Shown: positions 19,101-27,745 of the stretch, piece after piece
How positions within the stretch are numbered: the first letter of the stretch is position 1
Layout: each line of letters starts with the position of its first letter
Assembly: GCA_016786845.1 (NCBI GenBank)
Contig: JAEUVB010000012.1
Span: 274,017 to 338,016, forward strand
Length of the DNA stretch: 64,000 nt
Source of the DNA: Chitinophagaceae bacterium
GTDB lineage: Bacteria; Bacteroidota; Bacteroidia; Chitinophagales; Chitinophagaceae
Reading direction: 5' to 3'
Translations under genes and position numbers: made by a program
Notes under the pieces: generated by a model
Seen by the model: only the letters and a program-made list of their open reading frames with translations
What the model was told of the DNA's origin: nothing
The model's database searches: none

Positions 19101-20449
19101 GCACGATTCAATAAGATCGGGTGACCTTTTAAAATGTTCTCCAAGATATCCCAAACAACCGCTTCTTTTTTCTCTACGAGTTTCTTCGCGCTCTTCACTG
19201 TTTTTACAATTCCGCGCTCGATGAGTTTACGAATCACAAATGGTTTGAACAATTCTGCAGCCATATCTTTCGGAAGACCACATTCATGTAATTTCATTTC
19301 CGGACCAACCACGATAACCGAACGACCTGAGTAGTCGACACGTTTACCCAGGAGATTCTGACGGAAACGCCCCTGCTTACCTTTCAGTACATCGGAGAGA
19401 GATTTCAATGCACGTCCGCCTTCTGCTTTAACCGCATTCGATTTACGTGAATTATCCATCAAACTATCGATGGCTTCCTGCAACATCCGCTTTTCATTTC
19501 TTAAGATCACCTCAGGGGCCTTGATCTCCAACAAACGCTTCAAACGGTTGTTACGGATAATCACCCGGCGGTACAGATCATTCAGATCAGAAGATGCAAA
19601 ACGACCTCCATCCAAAGGAACGAGTGGACGTAATTCAGGTGGAATGACAGGGATGTATTGCATCACCATCCATTCCGGTTTATTTTCAATATGCGAATTG
19701 GCTTCACGGAAGGCTTCTACCACACTCAGGCGCTTCAGGGCTTCTGCTTTACGTTGCTGCGATGTTTCAAAGGCAGCCGCGTTACGCAATTCATAAGAGA
19801 GTTTATCGAGTTGAATACGACCCAGCAACATATGCACGGCGTCGGCGCCCATTTTAGAGATGAACTTGTTCGGATCATCATCATGGAGCATTTGATTTTC
19901 CTTAGGCAGTTTGTCGAGGATATCCAGATACTCATCTTCCGTCAGCAAAGCATTATTTGCATCTTCACTGTCTTTCAGATTGAGGGCAGTACGGATCATC
20001 GCTTCGGCTTCACCGGCTTGAATCACACAATAGCGCTCGTAATAGACAATCATTTCCAATTTCTTGGAACTCATGCCCAACAAATAACCAATTTTATTCG
20101 GCAATGATTTGAAATACCAGATATGAACGACAGGCACAACCAATTTGATATGGCCCATACGCTCACGACGAACTTTCTTTTCAGTCACTTCCACACCACA
20201 ACGGTCGCAAACTATCCCTTTATAACGGATACGCTTGTATTTACCGCAATAACATTCGTAGTCTTTGGTCGGCCCGAAGATTTTTTCGCAAAACAAACCA
20301 TCACGTTCAGGTTTGTAGGTACGATAATTAATCGTTTCCGGTTTTAATACCTCACCAAATGAACGATCCAGGATCGAATCGGGAGATGCCAGGGTAATCG
20401 TGATCTTGTTGAATGCACCCCTGATCTTGTTTTCTTTTTTAGAACTCAT
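16133..20449 (-). CDS. rpoC: RNA polymerase beta' subunit
   Basis: This is the full-length 1438-residue beta' subunit of RNA polymerase. The N-terminal zinc site (C66, C68, C81, C84), the catalytic [12 protein letters not shown] motif that holds the active-site Mg (about 481-492), the bridge helix/trigger loop region, and the second zinc cluster ([11 protein letters not shown], about 900-912) are all present. The C-terminal segment [11 protein letters not shown]...[15 protein letters not shown] is canonical. Unusually, rpoB is not upstream: 462 bases separate the start from the divergent rplY gene, with no trace of rpoB or the L10/L12 genes. The gene has its own terminator and a candidate promoter at 20712-20705. 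Confidence 0.98.
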   Translation of the reverse strand: MSSKKENKIRGAFNKITITLASPDSILDRSFGEVLKPETINYRTYKPERDGLFCEKIFGPTKDYECYCGKYKRIRYKGIVCDRCGVEVTEKKVRRERMGHIKLVVPVVHIWYFKSLPNKIGYLLGMSSKKLEMIVYYERYCVIQAGEAEAMIRTALNLKDSEDANNALLTEDEYLDILDKLPKENQMLHDDDPNKFISKMGADAVHMLLGRIQLDKLSYELRNAAAFETSQQRKAEALKRLSVVEAFREANSHIENKPEWMVMQYIPVIPPELRPLVPLDGGRFASSDLNDLYRRVIIRNNRLKRLLEIKAPEVILRNEKRMLQEAIDSLMDNSRKSNAVKAEGGRALKSLSDVLKGKQGRFRQNLLGKRVDYSGRSVIVVGPEMKLHECGLPKDMAAELFKPFVIRKLIERGIVKTVKSAKKLVEKKEAVVWDILENILKGHPILLNRAPTLHRLSIQAFQPKLIEGKAIQLHPLVCSSFNADFDGDQMAVHVPLSNAAILEAQLLMLASHNILNPQNGTPITLPSQDMVLGLYYISKGKKNLPNDPVKGEGMRFYGPEEVIIAHNEGKVDLHAYIKVKVNVRESDGTIVNKLLDTTVGRVIFNLNTPEKVGFINEVLTKKSLRNIIGDVIKYTDIPTTVRFLDDIKTLGFRTAFRGGLSFNPEDLIIPELKKTLLEAAAAEVDEVWDNYNAGLITNNERYNQIIDVWSRVDTRVTETLIKEMATDKQGFNSVYMMLDSGARGSKQQVKQLSGIRGLMAKPRKSGSTGSEIIENPILSNFKDGLNVLEYFISTHGARKGLADTALKTADAGYLTRRLVDVAQDVIIREVDCGTLRGIATSALKENDDVVEPLIDRIVGRSSLHDVIDYHGNLLVEAGQEITVDIAEAMEKVGIETVEIRSVLTCESKRGVCAKCYGLNLANGKMAQKGDAVGIIAAQSIGEPGTQLTLRTFHVGGVAGSSAIESQMLAKEEGKIEFDSVRTTKYVNKDGEETVVVITRMGEMRIVNDDGIVLMTSEIPYGSTLKVKNGQKLKKGEEICSWDPFNAVIISEITGTARFENVIEGITYRDEADEQSGMREKVIIETKDKARIPAIHIEGKDNKMYNIPVGSHLIINDGDEIQSGQILVKIPRVMGRSKDITGGLPRVTELFEARNPSNPAVVAEIDGVVSFGGVKRGNREISIESKDGIMKKYLVPLTKHIIVQEGDFIKAGTPLSDGSITPTDILSIKGPFAVQAYLVNEIQEVYRLQGVKINDKHIEVIVRQMMRKVTIEDAGDTKFLEGDIVDKLEFQEENDWIFDKVVVTDGGASDKMIPGQITTLREIREENSLLRRNDKTLVQYRNAQPATSSPNLLGITKASLGTFSWISAASFQETTKVLSQAAIAGKSDYMWGLKENVITGNLIPAGTGLKDFENIIVGSKDEYEIMMNSKQLLEFDDEE

Positions 20450-20704
20450 GGTTTTAAAAAATGTTTTTAAAGGTTAAACGAGTATAGACGCGCCTTTCTG
20501 CGTGTACGATGAAGAATACCTAAAACAGTGATAGTGGCTACAAAAGCACTGTAAATCAGGAATTTCCAACGATTACTGTGCTGTCAAATAAAGGATTCCG
20601 GCAGTCATTTTGATACACATGTCAAGTGCAACCAAGACCATTGGTTGATGCTGCTTAAAGAGAGATAAAGAATCGATAATTTGTAGCCACAGAAAAACGA
20701 GGTG

Positions 20705-20712
20705 CAAATGTA
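20705..20712 (-). promoter_or_regulatory. Candidate -7 box for rpoC
   Basis: The minus strand reads TACATTTG, an exact TAnnTTTG, about 255 bases before the rpoC ATG. No clear -33 TTG is present. Confidence 0.35.
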
Positions 20713-20839
20713 GGGATAAAATCCTTGTTCATCCACATTTTTTCTTTGAAAACAGCCGATTATCCAAAAATTTTTTGTTTAATTGGTCAATTTTTCAAAA
20801 ATAAGGCCAAGTGAAAGGCTTATTTATGGATTAAATGTC

Positions 20840-20847
20840 TACTTTTG
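20840..20847 (+). promoter_or_regulatory. Candidate -7 box for rplY
   Basis: TACTTTTG matches TAnnTTTG and lies 64 bases before the ATG at 20912. No clear -33 element is seen. Confidence 0.4.
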
Positions 20848-20911
20848 CACCCCTTAAAAAACCTTATTTTTTCACAAAAGACTACGGAGTCTATAATCCG
20901 AAAACATTTAT

Positions 20912-21499
20912 ATGAAATCAGTTACAATCGAAGGACAACTCAGAAGCGACTTTGGCAAAAAAGCGTCCCGCCACTATCGTTCTGAGGGTAAAGTGCCTTG
21001 TGTAATCTATGGTGGGGCTGAAAATGTTCACTTTACGACTACTCCCAAAGAACTTAAGAGTATCGTTTACACACCGGAATTTAAAAAAGCCATCATCAAT
21101 GTCGGTGGCAAAACTTACGAATGCATCCTGAAGGATCTTCAATTCGGAAAATTATCTGATGAAGTAACCCACGTGGATTTCTTGCAATTGGTTGCCGGAA
21201 AGCGTCTGAACGCCAGTGTTCCATTGAAATTTAACGGACAATCTGTCGGTGTTAAATCCGGTGGACGTTTCGTGGTAAAAATGAGCACGGTAAACATTCG
21301 CACTACACCTGAAAACTTGAAAGCCAGTCTGGATGTTGATATCACCTACCTGGAAATCGGGAAAAACTTACGTGTGGAAGATATTAAATTAGACAATATC
21401 GAAATCATGCACAACAAACGTATTCCGATTGCAGCAGTAGTAACTACTCGTGCTTTGAAACAAGCCGAGAACGAAAATGCTAAAGAGGGTAAAAAATAA
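20912..21499 (+). CDS. rplY: 50S ribosomal protein L25/Ctc
   Basis: The 195-residue protein is the long (CTC-type) form of bL25, which binds 5S rRNA. The N-terminal L25 beta-barrel (about 1-95: EGQLRSDFGKKASRHYRSEGKVPCVIYGG, DLQFGKLSDEVTHVDFLQL) is followed by the C-terminal TL5/CTC domain (about 98-185). The charged tail ENENAKEGKK is usual in Bacteroidota. It is often found next to prs and pth in this phylum, but here it stands alone, divergent from rpoC, with its own promoter box and strong terminator. Confidence 0.96.
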   Translation: MKSVTIEGQLRSDFGKKASRHYRSEGKVPCVIYGGAENVHFTTTPKELKSIVYTPEFKKAIINVGGKTYECILKDLQFGKLSDEVTHVDFLQLVAGKRLNASVPLKFNGQSVGVKSGGRFVVKMSTVNIRTTPENLKASLDVDITYLEIGKNLRVEDIKLDNIEIMHNKRIPIAAVVTTRALKQAENENAKEGKK

Positions 21500-21516
21500 T
21501 CTCTTGATAGAATTTA

Positions 21517-21546
21517 AAAAGCGGGGCTCCATGCTCCGCTTTTTTT
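21517..21546 (+). terminator. Rho-independent terminator of rplY
   Basis: AAAGCGG and CCGCTTT (with inner GC pairs) form a stem followed by seven T, 18 bases after the rplY stop. Confidence 0.85.
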
Positions 21547-21809
21547 ATGCCTATATATTAATTAAAATCATATAGCCGCGTATCTGATTCAAATCTCATG
21601 GACATTTTAAAATACCGGTATTGGTCCAGCAGACACGCTTTCCGTTTCAAGTCCTCCCTCCTGACGTGAGCATAGCCTCGGGCCACCTGCGTCGTCACTC
21701 CGTGCTTTCCACTATCTCGTCAAATTTTTGACGAGACCGCTCGTTCATCCAATACAATCATGGTATTTGAATTGAACTGATGTTAAAATTTGGATGGGTA
21801 GGGAATTGC
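21547..21809. repeat. Intergenic stretch with a palindrome, between rplY and nuoN
   Basis: No gene. It contains a perfect inverted repeat TCTCGTCAAA-TT-TTTGACGAGA at 21715-21736 and a GC-rich segment (about 21655-21700, GAGCATAGCCTCGGG) loosely like other dispersed palindromes in the window. The palindrome lacks a T run on either side, so it is not a typical terminator. Confidence 0.5.
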
Positions 21810-23189
21810 TTAACGCAATATCAATCCCGGCAACACGCCAATAGCAATGACCAGAATGGCGTTGAGGATCAATAAAAAATGATATATGCCATTCGGCTCC
21901 TCAGTCAATTCAGCTTCACCTTCTTTGAAATACATGCTCATAATGACCTTGAGATAGTAATAGGCACTCACCGCAGCCATCAACACGGCGAAGACCACCA
22001 AGCCCAACATTTTGCCTTGTTCTACGGTGGCACTTAAGACATAATATTTTGCGAAGAATCCACCGGTCAACGGTATACCCGCCAATGACAAAAGACAAAT
22101 CGCTGCAGTAGCGGCCATGATCGGATGTTTACGGGCCAGCCCTTGAAAACCTTCATAGGTATAATCCTTCATCCGAATCAATACGGCAAACACGCCCAAA
22201 GAAGCCAGTGTATAAGCTACACTATACAGAAGCAACCCGTTCCAGGAAGTGGCATTAAAGGCGTAAATGGCGAATAACATAAACCCTGCCTGAGCAATAG
22301 AGGAATAAGCCATCATGCGCTTGACACTCTGTTGATAGACTGCAGTTATATTTCCAATCAATAAAGTCAGTACGATCATTGCAGCGATAGTCATTTGCCA
22401 GGCATCGTTGACATTCCCAAACGAGAAATGAAACAACTTAATAAAGGCAACGAAGATGGCCACTTTAGCAATCGTAGCCATGAAAGGGGTGAATGCCGTA
22501 GGAGTTCCGTCATACACATCCGGCGTCCACATATGAAAGGGTGCGGCAGAGACTTTGAAACCCATGGCAAAAATAATCATCATGATACCGACGAAGGACA
22601 TGGCATTCAGCCCGGCTGTGTTTTGAAACTGAACGGAGAATCGATCACTCAGGATATCGAAACTACCTGTCGCTCCGTAGACCAATGTGATCCCCATCAG
22701 TAATATCCCGGTCGTAAAGGCCCCCATTAAAAAATACTTCAAAGAGGCCTCATTGCTCTTAACATTTTCCTTGTCGCTTCCGGCTAAAATGTATTGCGGT
22801 ATCGACAGGATTTCAATACCAATAAAGAGGATGAGCATATTTGAGTAGGAAGACAATAAATACACACCGGACATGACAAAGTAAATCAGAGCAAAGTATT
22901 CAGCATCATTTCGTCCAACCTTGGCTATGTCTTTGTGAAACAACAGAACATACATAGTAGTACAGGCCGTAATCAACACATTGAACCAAGCTGTGTAATG
23001 ATCACTTTCAATCATGTCAAAATAGCTCCGGTTAGTTTGTGATACCAGAAAATAATCATAGCCGGTTGCTGCTAAAATAGCCAGTACAGCCAAGATAGCC
23101 ACGCCCTGTACTTGCCCGCTTTTCTTAAAAAATAAGCCGGTGAACATCATGACAACGCCTGCCAATGCCGATACGATAATTGCATTCAT
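21810..23189 (-). CDS. nuoN: NADH-quinone oxidoreductase subunit N
   Basis: The 459-residue protein is one of the three antiporter-like membrane subunits of respiratory complex I. It has about 14 hydrophobic segments. Conserved antiporter motifs include MLILFIGIEILSIPQYIL, the lysine/histidine-bearing helix GFKVSAAPFHMWTPDVYDGTP, and RMMAYSSIAQAGFM. It is the last gene of a nuoKLMN operon, 52 bases after nuoM. Its C-terminal end lies 260 bases from the rplY terminator. Confidence 0.95.
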   Translation of the reverse strand: MNAIIVSALAGVVMMFTGLFFKKSGQVQGVAILAVLAILAATGYDYFLVSQTNRSYFDMIESDHYTAWFNVLITACTTMYVLLFHKDIAKVGRNDAEYFALIYFVMSGVYLLSSYSNMLILFIGIEILSIPQYILAGSDKENVKSNEASLKYFLMGAFTTGILLMGITLVYGATGSFDILSDRFSVQFQNTAGLNAMSFVGIMMIIFAMGFKVSAAPFHMWTPDVYDGTPTAFTPFMATIAKVAIFVAFIKLFHFSFGNVNDAWQMTIAAMIVLTLLIGNITAVYQQSVKRMMAYSSIAQAGFMLFAIYAFNATSWNGLLLYSVAYTLASLGVFAVLIRMKDYTYEGFQGLARKHPIMAATAAICLLSLAGIPLTGGFFAKYYVLSATVEQGKMLGLVVFAVLMAAVSAYYYLKVIMSMYFKEGEAELTEEPNGIYHFLLILNAILVIAIGVLPGLILR

Positions 23190-23241
23190 TCTTTTCTGGT
23201 TTCAGACAATTTAATGCCCGTATTTTTTATTCCGATACGAT

Positions 23242-24675
23242 TTATACATTCACTAAGCCCATGAGCATTTTAGGGTAAAACCCGAGCCACAGAATAATGA
23301 GTATAATCAAGATCAGAATCAGTTTTTCATTTATTGTTAAATCTTTAAATCCTTCAGTGAGCGAATTGGTATTCCCGTAAGCCACTTTTTGTATCATGGT
23401 CAGCGTATATACGGCCGACAGAATCACACCCAAACCGGCTGCAACAGTAAATGCAATCCGATAAGGTGATGCGGCATTAAATAATCCATTGAACATCATA
23501 AACTCCCCGACAAACCCATTGGTCAGCGGCAATGCAATATTCGCCAAGGAAATCACCACCAAGGCTATAGTAAATGCCGGAGCCACCTTCGCGATACCAC
23601 CCATTTCACGCAAATCCTGAGTTTTCAATCGGTTTTCCAAAATGCTGACGATGATCCAAAGACCCATGATATTGATACCATGATTGAACATTTGAATCGC
23701 TACCCCCTGCAGTCCCACTGCTTGTTGAGAGAAGATCGCTGCAGACATCAGTCCGATATGCGCAATTGAAGAATAGGCTATCAAACGCTTGATATTGGTT
23801 TGCACCATGGCCATGATGGAGCCAAAAACAACACTGACCACAGAAAGCAACAAGATCAAATCCATCCAACGGACAGAGGCTAAAGGCAATACAGGTATCA
23901 GCCAGCGAATAACCGCAAACAATCCCATCTTCACCATGATGGCACTCAACACGATGGTCACCGGTGTGGCACTTTGCTCATATGCATCGGGCTGCCAGGT
24001 ATGAAAAGGAAATATCGGCATCTTGATCGCGAAGGCGATGAAAATCATCCAGAATAATAAATTCTGTTGCCCCGCTTCTAATGATGCTCCCGCTCCGACA
24101 AAGCTGCCGAACGAAAACTGATGCGCCGTATGCTGATAAATCATCAGGAAAGCAGCGAGCATGATAAGACTCCCTGCAAATGTGTAAACAAAAAATTTAA
24201 ACGTCACCGGGATGCGACGAGGTCCGCCATACATGGAACTCAGGAAATAAACCGGAATCAATGCCACTTCCCAAAATACATAAAACAACAAGGCATCTTG
24301 CGCCAAAAACACACCCATTAGCCCGGCCTGTGCCAATAACATCAATCCGTAAAAGGTATTCTTACGCTCAGGTTGTTTATTGCGAATGGAAATAAAAATA
24401 AACGGGAAAATAATGGCAGTTAATAAGACCATCAGTATGGATAAACCGTCTGTTAATCCCACACTAAAAGTGGCACCCAAACTTTCTATCCAACTATGCT
24501 GATATACCAAATCGATTCCGGGAGTATTCATGGTGAAATGAAAATATCCGGCCACGGCAAGAGCTAAAGTTGTAATAGCAACACCCACGGCATGGATATG
24601 TACATTCCTTTCAGGCATCAACATGGCTGCCAGTCCACCGAGTAAAGGAATTAATATAAGAAGTACAATCAGCAT
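23242..24675 (-). CDS. nuoM: NADH-quinone oxidoreductase subunit M
   Basis: The 477-residue complex I subunit has about 14 membrane segments. It shows the NuoM signature FVYTFAGSLIMLAAF, a discontinuous helix with AIKMPIFPFHTWQPDAYEQSATP, and RLIAYSSIAHIG. It carries the glutamate (VFWEVALIPVYF) and lysines used in proton pumping. It is 33 bases downstream of nuoL and 52 upstream of nuoN, clearly in one operon. Confidence 0.96.
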   Translation of the reverse strand: MLIVLLILIPLLGGLAAMLMPERNVHIHAVGVAITTLALAVAGYFHFTMNTPGIDLVYQHSWIESLGATFSVGLTDGLSILMVLLTAIIFPFIFISIRNKQPERKNTFYGLMLLAQAGLMGVFLAQDALLFYVFWEVALIPVYFLSSMYGGPRRIPVTFKFFVYTFAGSLIMLAAFLMIYQHTAHQFSFGSFVGAGASLEAGQQNLLFWMIFIAFAIKMPIFPFHTWQPDAYEQSATPVTIVLSAIMVKMGLFAVIRWLIPVLPLASVRWMDLILLLSVVSVVFGSIMAMVQTNIKRLIAYSSIAHIGLMSAAIFSQQAVGLQGVAIQMFNHGINIMGLWIIVSILENRLKTQDLREMGGIAKVAPAFTIALVVISLANIALPLTNGFVGEFMMFNGLFNAASPYRIAFTVAAGLGVILSAVYTLTMIQKVAYGNTNSLTEGFKDLTINEKLILILIILIILWLGFYPKMLMGLVNV

Positions 24676-24708
24676 TTTATAGTTTCAAGCTTGCGCTACG
24701 TTATTGTT

Positions 24709-26628
24709 TTAAAATTTATTATACCAAATCTGAATGACAAATAATAGAATCACACCCAGGACTGTCATAAACAGATAAAATCCGACCAGCCCGTTTTGCA
24801 ATAAGCGGAACCGATTACTGCCCAATTGCACCAGCTTCCCAATGCCATTGACCAAACCATCAATTCCGGCTTTCTCTACAAATCTTTCTTTCCACCGGCT
24901 AATTGTAAATAATGGTTTCACAATTACACCATCATACAGTTCATCGATATACCATTTGTTTTCAAAGAATTTGAAAATGCCACTGCTTTCCTTAGCAGCA
25001 TTGTATTTTTTAAAGTAGAAATAACCCATCAATATACCCGCTACCGCAATAAGGGTGGCAATACCCATCAGCATCAATTCATGTTGATGACTTAAATGTT
25101 CGCCATGAGACACCTCCAATGAAGTGGCCAATACAGGTTTTAAAAATTCATGTAAGGCATGCGACATCCCCATAGACTCACCCAATACCGCCGGGATACC
25201 AATAAATCCGCCTACAACCGACAAAATAGCCAATACCACTAATGGAACGGTCATCAATGCAGGGCTCTCATGCAAATGGTGACGTTGATCTTCCGTCCCT
25301 CTGAACTGCCCCCAAAAGGTTACAAACAGCAGACGGAACATATAATAAGCCGTCATCAGCGCCGCCAGCATACCCAAGGTCCAAAATATTTTTCCATAAG
25401 CCCCGCCGGTAAATACATGCATCATGATCTCGTCCTTTGAGAAGAATCCGCTCAATGGTGGAATACCTGCAATGGCAATACAGCCTATAAAAAAGGTGAT
25501 GTAAGTAATTTTCATGTGGCTCTTCAATCCACCCATTTTGCGAATATCTTGTTCGCCTCCCATTCCATGTATCACCGAACCCGAACCCAGGAAAAGCAGC
25601 GCTTTAAAGAAGGCATGCGTGATAACATGAAAAATAGCCGCCACATAAGCGCCTACCCCAAGGGCCATAAACATAAATCCTAACTGACTCACAGTAGAAT
25701 AAGCCAATACTTTCTTAATATCATTTTGTTGCGTGGCAATGGTCGCTGCAATGAGGGCTGTAGCCAATCCGATGATCAGAATCACCTGCTGGGCCGTAGG
25801 CGCAAGAGTAAACATAAAATGACTCCTCGAAACCATATACACACCCGCAGTTACCATGGTCGCAGCATGAATCAATGCCGATACCGGAGTCGGACCCGCC
25901 ATCGCATCCGGAAGCCAGGTAAACAAAGGCACCTGAGCACTTTTACCGGTAGCACCAACGAAGAAGCATAAGGAAACCGCTGTTAAAAACGAAACATCCG
26001 GCGTACCACTGCCTATCGCCGCTTGAAGGGCTACAAAATCTAATGTGTTGTACTTGGAGAATAACAAAAACATCCCGACCAGGAAACCTAAATCCCCGAT
26101 CCGGTTCATGACAAATGCTTTACGAGCGGCTTGGGTATAATCGAGATTCTTATACCAAAACCCGATCAAAAGATAGGAGCATAGTCCTACACCTTCCCAT
26201 CCGATGAACATAATCAGATAGTTGGCACCCAAAACGAGCAGCAACATCGAGAACACAAACAAATTCAAATAAGAAAAGAACTTGGCCATCCCTTCATCAT
26301 GCCCCATATAAGAGATGGAATACAAATGAATGAGAAAACCAATCCCGGTTATAACCATAAGAAATATACTACTCAATGCATCAATTTGCAAAGAGAAGGG
26401 TATTTGCATACTGCCTGTATTAATAAAATCAAAGAGATGAACCACAACCGGAGAACCTGCCGGAATGGACTTCACTTCGGTAAAAAGGATGGTCGAAACG
26501 ATGAAAGACGCCAATATCGCCAAAGAAGCGATCCAACCTGCTGATTTTCCCAATTGATTGCGGCCCAGACCTGTAATCAGAAAACCGATCAATGGAAAAA
26601 AGGGAACTAACCAAACTAAATTCATCAT
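24709..26628 (-). CDS. nuoL: NADH-quinone oxidoreductase subunit L
   Basis: The 639-residue complex I subunit is the distal proton pump. It has about 15-16 membrane segments, with the motifs FIGWEGVGLCSYLLIGFWY, GKSAQVPLFTWLPDAMAGPTPVSALIHAATMVTAGVYM (in two adjoining pieces) and KKVLAYSTVSQLGFM. Its C-terminal lateral helix region lies at about 540-600. It starts eight bases after the nuoK stop, and nuoM follows 33 bases on. Confidence 0.97.
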   Translation of the reverse strand: MMNLVWLVPFFPLIGFLITGLGRNQLGKSAGWIASLAILASFIVSTILFTEVKSIPAGSPVVVHLFDFINTGSMQIPFSLQIDALSSIFLMVITGIGFLIHLYSISYMGHDEGMAKFFSYLNLFVFSMLLLVLGANYLIMFIGWEGVGLCSYLLIGFWYKNLDYTQAARKAFVMNRIGDLGFLVGMFLLFSKYNTLDFVALQAAIGSGTPDVSFLTAVSLCFFVGATGKSAQVPLFTWLPDAMAGPTPVSALIHAATMVTAGVYMVSRSHFMFTLAPTAQQVILIIGLATALIAATIATQQNDIKKVLAYSTVSQLGFMFMALGVGAYVAAIFHVITHAFFKALLFLGSGSVIHGMGGEQDIRKMGGLKSHMKITYITFFIGCIAIAGIPPLSGFFSKDEIMMHVFTGGAYGKIFWTLGMLAALMTAYYMFRLLFVTFWGQFRGTEDQRHHLHESPALMTVPLVVLAILSVVGGFIGIPAVLGESMGMSHALHEFLKPVLATSLEVSHGEHLSHQHELMLMGIATLIAVAGILMGYFYFKKYNAAKESSGIFKFFENKWYIDELYDGVIVKPLFTISRWKERFVEKAGIDGLVNGIGKLVQLGSNRFRLLQNGLVGFYLFMTVLGVILLFVIQIWYNKF

Positions 26629-26636
26629 GCAGCAGC

Positions 26637-26936
26637 TTAGTTTTTTAAGCGATTTAAAATATTCACATCTATGGATCGGACCTTGCGGTACATCAACACA
26701 ATGATGGAAAGACCGACACTGACTTCAGCAGCAGCGACCACCATAATAAAGAAAACAAATAATTGGGCATTACTATCCTGATACATTCTACTGAAGGTCA
26801 CCAAAAGTAGATTCACGGCATTGAGCATTAACTCAATACACATCAAGATGATGATGGCGTTCCGGCGCATCAGCACACCCATCACTCCTATACAGAAAAG
26901 GGCAAGACTAAGAAAAAGGTAGTAGTTTGAAGGCAT
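26637..26936 (-). CDS. nuoK: NADH-quinone oxidoreductase subunit K
   Basis: The 99-residue complex I membrane subunit has three transmembrane helices. It carries the conserved glutamate in helix 2 ([15 protein letters not shown]) and a second in helix 3 ([13 protein letters not shown]), which are part of the proton path. It is first in nuoKLMN; nuoJ and the other nuo genes are absent upstream, where a -7 box lies 20 bases before the ATG instead. The separation from nuoJ is unusual, because J and K are nearly always adjacent. Confidence 0.96.
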   Translation of the reverse strand: MPSNYYLFLSLALFCIGVMGVLMRRNAIIILMCIELMLNAVNLLLVTFSRMYQDSNAQLFVFFIMVVAAAEVSVGLSIIVLMYRKVRSIDVNILNRLKN

Positions 26937-26956
26937 GCTTAGGGTAAAAAGTCGGA

Positions 26957-26964
26957 CAAAAATA
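26957..26964 (-). promoter_or_regulatory. Candidate -7 box for nuoKLMN
   Basis: The minus strand reads TATTTTTG (exact TAnnTTTG), 20 bases before the nuoK ATG, consistent with nuoK being the first gene of its transcript. There is no clear -33 TTG. Confidence 0.4.
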
Positions 26965-27102
26965 ATGTTTCACATGAGAAAAAGGTAATTCTTTTATAGG
27001 AAATGTTTAAAAGCCTTTCAGACAGGCAATCATAAAGATCAATTCCTTCTTGAAGCCCCCTGTTTGACCTATGATTTCAGGCATTTTGAGAAGGTTTCGC
27101 AT

Positions 27103-27128
27103 AAAAAAAGCACCGGTAATCCGGTGCT
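27103..27128 (-). terminator. Terminator of the 27155-27577 lipoprotein gene
   Basis: AGCACCGG and CCGGTGCT form a perfect 8-bp stem with an ATTA loop, followed by seven T on the minus strand. Confidence 0.85.
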
Positions 27129-27154
27129 CTGTGTTAGCGTTAATCTATTCGAAT

Positions 27155-27577
27155 CTAGTAGCGCAGCAGTTTCGCACTGTAGCTATGACCACTTTGGGTA
27201 TAATCACTTCCGCGATCGGCCCATATTTGACTGTTGGTTTCACAATCTGTAATGTAAAAGCGGGTAATCGGTAATGCTTTGCAATAATTGATGTCGATGT
27301 AAAACTCTCTGTTAAACATAGATCCGTCACGCTTCACATCCCACTCAAAATCATCATTAATGCCGCTACCTTCAAATCCGGTTTTGTTTTTGTTGAAATG
27401 CATGGAAAGGGTATCGGTATCGATAACTTCTACACCGGCACTCATGTAACGGTCAAAAAGATACATGGTCCAGTTACCACCCATATCCGGGAGCGACTTT
27501 TCAGGTTTCTTCTTACATGAAGCCACACTGAGAACCAAAATGAACATTGCAATAATAGGTAAAATTGATTTCGACAT
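27155..27577 (-). CDS. Small unknown lipoprotein
   Basis: The 140-residue product has a lipoprotein signal with lipobox SVASC (Cys at about 21) followed by KKKPEKS. The mature part has 'GNWTMYLFDRY', 'GFEGSGINDDFEWDVKRDG' and 'SYSAKLLRY' strands, a lipocalin-like pattern seen in many Bacteroidota lipoproteins, but no family is certain. It is monocistronic, with a very strong promoter match that ends four bases before the ATG and a clear terminator. It separates nuoK from manC. Confidence 0.8.
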   Translation of the reverse strand: MSKSILPIIAMFILVLSVASCKKKPEKSLPDMGGNWTMYLFDRYMSAGVEVIDTDTLSMHFNKNKTGFEGSGINDDFEWDVKRDGSMFNREFYIDINYCKALPITRFYITDCETNSQIWADRGSDYTQSGHSYSAKLLRY

Positions 27578-27581
27578 GCCA

Positions 27582-27612
27582 CAAATGTAAATAGAAAGTC
27601 CTAATTGTGCAA
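27582..27612 (-). promoter_or_regulatory. Strong promoter with -7 box four bases from the ATG
   Basis: On the minus strand TTG (27612-27610) and TACATTTG (27589-27582) are separated by 20 bases, matching the Bacteroidota -33/-7 pattern. Only four bases then precede the ATG, so the mRNA would be leaderless or nearly so. Confidence 0.65.
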
Positions 27613-27745
27613 GTGTACAAGACGCTAATTCATCTGCCTTCCACTCCCCTAAATTTTAGCCTCTTGCCAACGACTCGAAGAAAACATCCCGCGAATCTTC
27701 CCCGTTTCATTTAATTTCATACTTTAGCACGGCAAGTTAAAACGC

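Larger units (their letters stand above)
20450..20911. other. Divergent regulatory region between rpoC and rplY
   Basis: There is no gene here. It holds candidate -7 boxes for both flanking genes, which would give rpoC a leader of about 250 bases. Within that leader CAACCA/TGGTTG (20629-20647) can pair as a 6-bp hairpin. I see no rpoB remnant. Confidence 0.55.

Noticed and set aside
20450..20911. Possible rpoB remnant before rpoC
   Set aside because: No frame in this region resembles the RpoB C-terminus.
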